DNA of 9,358 nucleotides from DAIRVC01 sp036803025. GTDB lineage: Bacteria; Chloroflexota; Anaerolineae; Anaerolineales; E44-bin32. Below the pieces are notes generated by a model that saw nothing but the letters and a program-made list of their open reading frames with translations, was not told the DNA's origin and ran no database searches. Below are positions 6,796-9,358 of this stretch, one piece after another (position 1 is the first letter of the stretch; every line of letters begins with the position of its first letter). The position numbers were made by a program, and so were the translations under genes. The stretch lies in assembly GCA_036803025.1 (NCBI GenBank), contig DAIRVC010000101.1:1-9358 (forward strand). The letters are read 5' to 3'.

Positions 6796-6815
6796 ATGAC
6801 AAATGACTGACAAAT
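6791..6815. repeat. three GACAAAT direct repeats at the operon promoter
   Basis: GACAAAT occurs at 6791-6797, 6798-6804 and 6809-6815, the first two abutting and the third after a four-base gap (ATTTGTC on the minus strand). The first copy overlaps the predicted -35 box of the minus-strand operon and the others lie immediately upstream of it. They could be a regulator binding site or alternative -35 elements. Confidence 0.5.
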
Positions 6816-6901
6816 CGCGGTCCTGGAGGGGCGGTCCGGCGCGTCCGCGCTTGCGCCCGGCTGCACAGACGGTCGCCCGCTTCGCCAGGTAGAACGGCGA
6901 C

Positions 6902-6929
6902 TTGACCACGCCGCCTGGGAAGGTAGAAT
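6902..6929 (+). promoter_or_regulatory. sigma70-like promoter for the lipid gene cluster
   Basis: TTGACC (6902-6907) and TAGAAT (6924-6929) are 16 bases apart and match the -35 and -10 consensus well. Transcription would start near 6936, about ten bases before ATG 6946. Prediction from consensus only. Confidence 0.5.
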
Positions 6930-6945
6930 TCCAGCCGGGGTGCTC

Positions 6946-7566
6946 ATGGCCAATCTCATCACCGTCAGCCGGTTCCCGTTGCTGGTCGGCTACATCCTGA
7001 TGCTCTACCTGGGCGGCGCCTGGGTGCGGCTGGCTTCGGTGCCGGTCCTGTTCATCCTGATGATGCTCGACACCGTGGACGGGATCGTGGCGCGCCGAAC
7101 GGGGCAGACGAGCCTGATCGGAAGCATCCTCGACATCGCCGCCGACCGCACCTACGAGCTGGCGCTGTGGGTGATCCTGGCCGACCTGGACCTGATCCCT
7201 GTGGCCATCCCGCTCATCGTCATCATTCGCACAACGCTCACCGACGCCCTGCGCACGATCGGCGTCAGCCAGGGCCAGCGGCCCTTCGAGCAGCATCGCT
7301 CCCGGCTGGGCAGATTCCTGGTGGCCTCCAGCTGGATGCGCAGCAGCTACAGCGTCTCGAAGATCGCCACCTTCTGCGGCCTGACACTCGGGTTCGCCTT
7401 GTCGGGCTTCACTCCGGGCAGCGCCTACGCGCGCGCCGCCGACGGATTCCTGCAGGTCTTCGGGGTTCTGGCGTGGGTGGCGGCCGGGCTGTGCATCGTG
7501 CGCGGGCTGCCGGTGATCCTGGGAGCCGCCCGACGCGCCGCCTCCTCCAACTCGGGCAGCGCGTGA
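6946..7566 (+). CDS. CDP-alcohol phosphatidyltransferase
   Basis: This is an integral membrane enzyme of 206 residues that moves a phosphatidyl group from a CDP-linked lipid to an alcohol acceptor. The full family signature D-x2-DG-x2-AR-x8-G-x3-D-x3-D is present: D42, D45, G46, A49, R50, G59, D63 and D67. These residues bind CDP and metal. Several hydrophobic helices surround the motif, and the length fits PgsA or PI-phosphate synthase type enzymes. The acceptor (glycerol phosphate, inositol phosphate or another) cannot be fixed from the motif. I chose ATG 6946, preceded by GGGG at 6937-6940; GTG 6940 would add two residues. The TGA stop overlaps the GTG of the next gene (GTGA), so the two are probably translationally coupled. 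An acyltransferase neighbour of PatA type makes PI-phosphate synthase an attractive but unproven guess. Confidence 0.9.
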   Translation: MANLITVSRFPLLVGYILMLYLGGAWVRLASVPVLFILMMLDTVDGIVARRTGQTSLIGSILDIAADRTYELALWVILADLDLIPVAIPLIVIIRTTLTDALRTIGVSQGQRPFEQHRSRLGRFLVASSWMRSSYSVSKIATFCGLTLGFALSGFTPGSAYARAADGFLQVFGVLAWVAAGLCIVRGLPVILGAARRAASSNSGSA

Positions 7567-8453
7567 ACATCATTTCGGTCGCCAACAGCCGGCTGGGTCC
7601 GCAGCTGGCGAAGCTGCTGGCCCGCTGGCTGCCGCGCTCGCTCACGCGGCGCCTGGCGGCCGCCGTCGCCGACGCCATCGCCCGACGCAGCGGGGCACCG
7701 CTGGTGCAGGCCCTGCGCGGCAACCAGGCCGTCGTGCGCGGCCTGCGCCCCGACGATCCGGCCCTGCCGGGCCATGCCCGCCAGGTTTTGCACGTGGCTG
7801 GGAACGGCTACGTCGATCTCTACTGGGCGCTGGCGCGCGGCCAGGCCGCACTGCTGCAGACTTGTTACATGGACCCTGCCTTCGAGACGCAGATACGCGC
7901 CGGGATGGCCAGCGGCCGGGGACTGATCATTGTCGGCGCACACATGAGCTCGTTCGACATCCTGCTCCTGTCCCTAAGCTCGCTGGGATATCGGGCCCTC
8001 GCGCTGGCCTTCGCCGAAGTGCAGGGCAGCTACCCGGTCCTCAACCAGCTGCGCCGCGACCACGGACTGGAGGTCATGCCGATCTCCGTCCCGGCTCTGC
8101 GCACGGCCATACGCCGGCTGCACGATGGCGAACTGGTGTTGACCGGCGTCGATCGGCCGACGCCGGCGGGGGACTTGGTGACGTTCTTCGGGCGCCCGGC
8201 GCGCATGCCCACCGGACACACGCGCCTCTCGATCCGCACCGGGGCGCTCATCCTTCCCGGCGTCTGCCAGTCGGACGGGCAGGGGCGCTATCGCGTGGTC
8301 GGTGGTAGCCTGATCGACCCTCTTCCCTTCGGGAAGGGCGAGCGCGCGCCGATTGACATGGCCGAGCACGTTCTCTCTGTCCTGGAAGGGTTCATCCGCC
8401 AACGGCCGGACGAATGGCTGATGTTCTTTCCAGTCTGGCCGGAGGCGGCGTGA
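7563..8453 (+). CDS. lysophospholipid acyltransferase of the HtrB/MsbB/PatA family
   Basis: This 296-residue protein is of the Lip_A_acyltrans type. The catalytic HX4D motif is HMSSFD at 127-132, in the context GLIIVGAHMSSFD. Downstream are FFGRPARMPTGHTRLS (208-223) and TGALILPGV, which match the family's FxGrxaxxpxG and AxxxPxx blocks. The enzyme would transfer a fatty acyl chain to a lipid or glycolipid acceptor on the inner face of the cytoplasmic membrane. In Gram-negatives relatives acylate lipid A; in actinobacteria PatA acylates phosphatidylinositol mannosides. Being next to a CDP-alcohol phosphatidyltransferase fits the second kind better, but this is inference. The start is GTG 7563, sharing four bases with the preceding stop (GTGA); the stop in turn overlaps the next gene. 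There is no signal peptide, and the N-terminus has an amphipathic, Arg-rich segment suited to membrane association. Confidence 0.87.
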   Translation: MNIISVANSRLGPQLAKLLARWLPRSLTRRLAAAVADAIARRSGAPLVQALRGNQAVVRGLRPDDPALPGHARQVLHVAGNGYVDLYWALARGQAALLQTCYMDPAFETQIRAGMASGRGLIIVGAHMSSFDILLLSLSSLGYRALALAFAEVQGSYPVLNQLRRDHGLEVMPISVPALRTAIRRLHDGELVLTGVDRPTPAGDLVTFFGRPARMPTGHTRLSIRTGALILPGVCQSDGQGRYRVVGGSLIDPLPFGKGERAPIDMAEHVLSVLEGFIRQRPDEWLMFFPVWPEAA

Positions 8454-9046
8454 TCGCGGCCGGTCTGGCGATCGCGTGTCTCGGCGTGGCGAGCGGGCTG
8501 GTATGGAGGACCCCGCCTGGCGCGGCCGCCGACCTGCGCGCTTTCGAGCTGCTCAACCGTCCGAACCGCATCCCGGTCCTCGACGCGTTGTGGGCGGCGG
8601 TGCGGCCCTTGGGCCGCACCTGGTTCCTCTTTGTCGTGGTCGGAGCCGGAATGGTCCTCGGCCGCCCTGTGTGGGTGTCCTTCGTCGGCGTCGCGGCACT
8701 GCTCACGCTCCTGGAGCCGATGCTCAAGCAGGCCGTGCGGCGGCCGCGACCCTATCACCACCAGCCGCAGGCGAAGCTGCGCCTGCCCGCGCCGCCGCTC
8801 GATCCCAGCTTCCCCAGCGGAGATTCCGGCCGGGCAGGCTTGCTTGCGGCCGCCGTCTGCCTGGCCACGCCGGCGCCCCTCTGGGCTTGTGGGTGCGCGG
8901 CGGCGCTGGCGGCCCTGGTGGCTCTCGGGCGCGTGCGTGCAGGGGTGCATTACCCAAGCGATGTGTGGGCAGGCGGCTGGCTCGGCTTTGGGCTGGGAAT
9001 GGCCTGGGCCGGGGTGGCGCCGGGCGTGGCGCGCCTGCTCACCTGA
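8450..9046 (+). CDS. PAP2-family membrane phosphatase
   Basis: This 198-residue integral membrane protein is of the phosphatidic acid phosphatase type 2 family, which removes phosphate from lipid phosphates or pyrophosphates. The three motifs are visible: KQAVRRPRP (K93-x6-R100-P101), SFPSGDSGR (PSGD at 122-125) and R161-x5-H167-x3-D171 (RVRAGVHYPSD). The second motif has Asp where the classic form has His (PSGH). H167, the usual nucleophile, and D171 are kept. Hydrophobic helices lie around 1-19, 58-90, 125-160 and 172-190. I chose GTG 8450, which overlaps the preceding TGA (GTGA) and follows GGAGG at 8441-8445; ATG 8414 would add 12 residues inside the acyltransferase gene. A role in dephosphorylating a product such as a phosphatidyl-alcohol phosphate made by the first gene is plausible but inferred. 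Confidence 0.87.
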   Translation: MIAAGLAIACLGVASGLVWRTPPGAAADLRAFELLNRPNRIPVLDALWAAVRPLGRTWFLFVVVGAGMVLGRPVWVSFVGVAALLTLLEPMLKQAVRRPRPYHHQPQAKLRLPAPPLDPSFPSGDSGRAGLLAAAVCLATPAPLWACGCAAALAALVALGRVRAGVHYPSDVWAGGWLGFGLGMAWAGVAPGVARLLT

Positions 9047-9076
9047 TCAAGACGGTCGCCAGGCAGGCTTCCGGGC

Positions 9077-9082
9077 TATAAT
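9077..9082 (+). promoter_or_regulatory. -10 box of ligA
   Basis: A perfect TATAAT lies six bases before the ligA ATG. Transcription from it would begin at or next to the A of the start codon, giving a leaderless message, and there is no ribosome site in the gap. A clear -35 box is not visible at the expected distance. Confidence 0.45.
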
Positions 9083-9088
9083 CGCCGC

Positions 9089-9358
9089 ATGGGCACGCAG
9101 GACCTGCGTCGACGCGCGGCAGAGCTCCGTCGTCAGATCAACTTCCACAACCATCGCTATCATGTCCTCGATTCTCCGCTCATCAGCGACCTCGAATACG
9201 ACCGCCTGCTTCAAGAGCTGAAAGGGATCGAGACCGAGCACCCGGAGTGGATGACGCCCGACTCGCCGACCTTGAGGGTCGGCGGGGCGCCCGCGGAGCG
9301 ATTCGTCAAGGTCCGCCATCCGGCGCCGGTCTTGAGCCTGGGCAACGCCTTCGCCGAA
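9089..9358 (+). CDS. ligA: NAD+-dependent DNA ligase, N-terminal fragment
   Basis: The first 90 residues of bacterial DNA ligase LigA are present; the gene runs off the right edge (full length is usually about 670 residues). This part is the Ia domain, which binds the NMN half of NAD+, and the start of the adenylation domain. Diagnostic blocks are INFHNHRYHVLDSPLISDLE, with the following YDRLLQEL; then TPDSPTLRVGG; then the FVKVRHPAPVLSLGNAF block. In known ligases the Tyr and Asp residues of the first block contact the NMN half. The catalytic lysine motif lies beyond the window. The ATG at 9089-9091 is the only start that fits. It begins 42 bases after the PAP2 stop and probably has its own promoter, so it need not belong to the lipid operon. 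Confidence 0.96.
   Translation, partial: MGTQDLRRRAAELRRQINFHNHRYHVLDSPLISDLEYDRLLQELKGIETEHPEWMTPDSPTLRVGGAPAERFVKVRHPAPVLSLGNAFAE

Larger units (their letters stand above)
6738..6945. other. divergent intergenic region
   Basis: These 208 bases separate the leftward six-gene cluster from the rightward lipid cluster. They hold a predicted promoter for each direction and the GACAAAT repeats. I see no convincing small gene, tRNA or terminator; the open frames crossing it have no supporting start or recognisable product. Confidence 0.6.

Noticed and set aside
6397..7296. Minus-strand open frame of 299 codons crossing the divergent intergenic region
   Set aside because: It is antisense to the phosphatidyltransferase and off-frame to the zinc-ribbon gene, with low-complexity His/Gln/Arg composition.
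8414..8449. ATG 8414 as the PAP2 start
   Set aside because: It would overlap the acyltransferase gene by 40 bases; GTG 8450 has a GGAGG site and the same GTGA overlap used at the previous junction.

Overview
This is a GC-rich bacterial window with two divergent gene clusters and no rRNA, tRNA, CRISPR array or insertion sequence that I can see. Several start codons are GTG or TTG, coding is dense, and LigA is the NAD+-dependent bacterial ligase. The style, together with the membrane protein family at 4619-6316, suggests a Chloroflexota (Anaerolineae-like) genome. That assignment is inference, not proof.

The minus strand, read leftward from a shared intergenic region at 6738-6945, carries a tightly packed six-gene cluster. 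In order it encodes: a small two-pass membrane protein with a cytoplasmic zinc ribbon (6360-6737); a 565-residue signal-peptide and single-TM protein whose cytosolic C-terminus ends in a Gly run followed by CACACACAGCACACAGGGR (4619-6316); a radical SAM/SPASM enzyme with an N-terminal PqqD-like (RiPP recognition) domain (3252-4622); a paralogue of that enzyme that has lost every Fe-S cysteine (2089-3249); a class I SAM methyltransferase (1287-2057); and a GPH-family (MelB-like) transporter that leaves the window (1-1265). My main hypothesis is that the intact radical SAM enzyme, helped by its dead paralogue, modifies the seven-cysteine tail of the membrane protein. This would be a RiPP-style modification carried on a large membrane protein instead of a short precursor peptide. 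Gene adjacency, the RRE-like domains, tail topology and synonymous-only variation in the tail repeat all fit, but none of them proves it.

The plus strand carries a three-gene lipid cluster joined by GTGA stop/start overlaps: a CDP-alcohol phosphatidyltransferase (6946-7566), an HtrB/PatA-like acyltransferase (7563-8453) and a PAP2 phosphatase with a PSGD variant (8450-9046). The first two resemble the pgsA1-patA order of actinobacterial phosphatidylinositol mannoside loci. After a 42-bp gap comes the 5' end of ligA (9089 onward), with a perfect TATAAT box placed so that the transcript could be leaderless.
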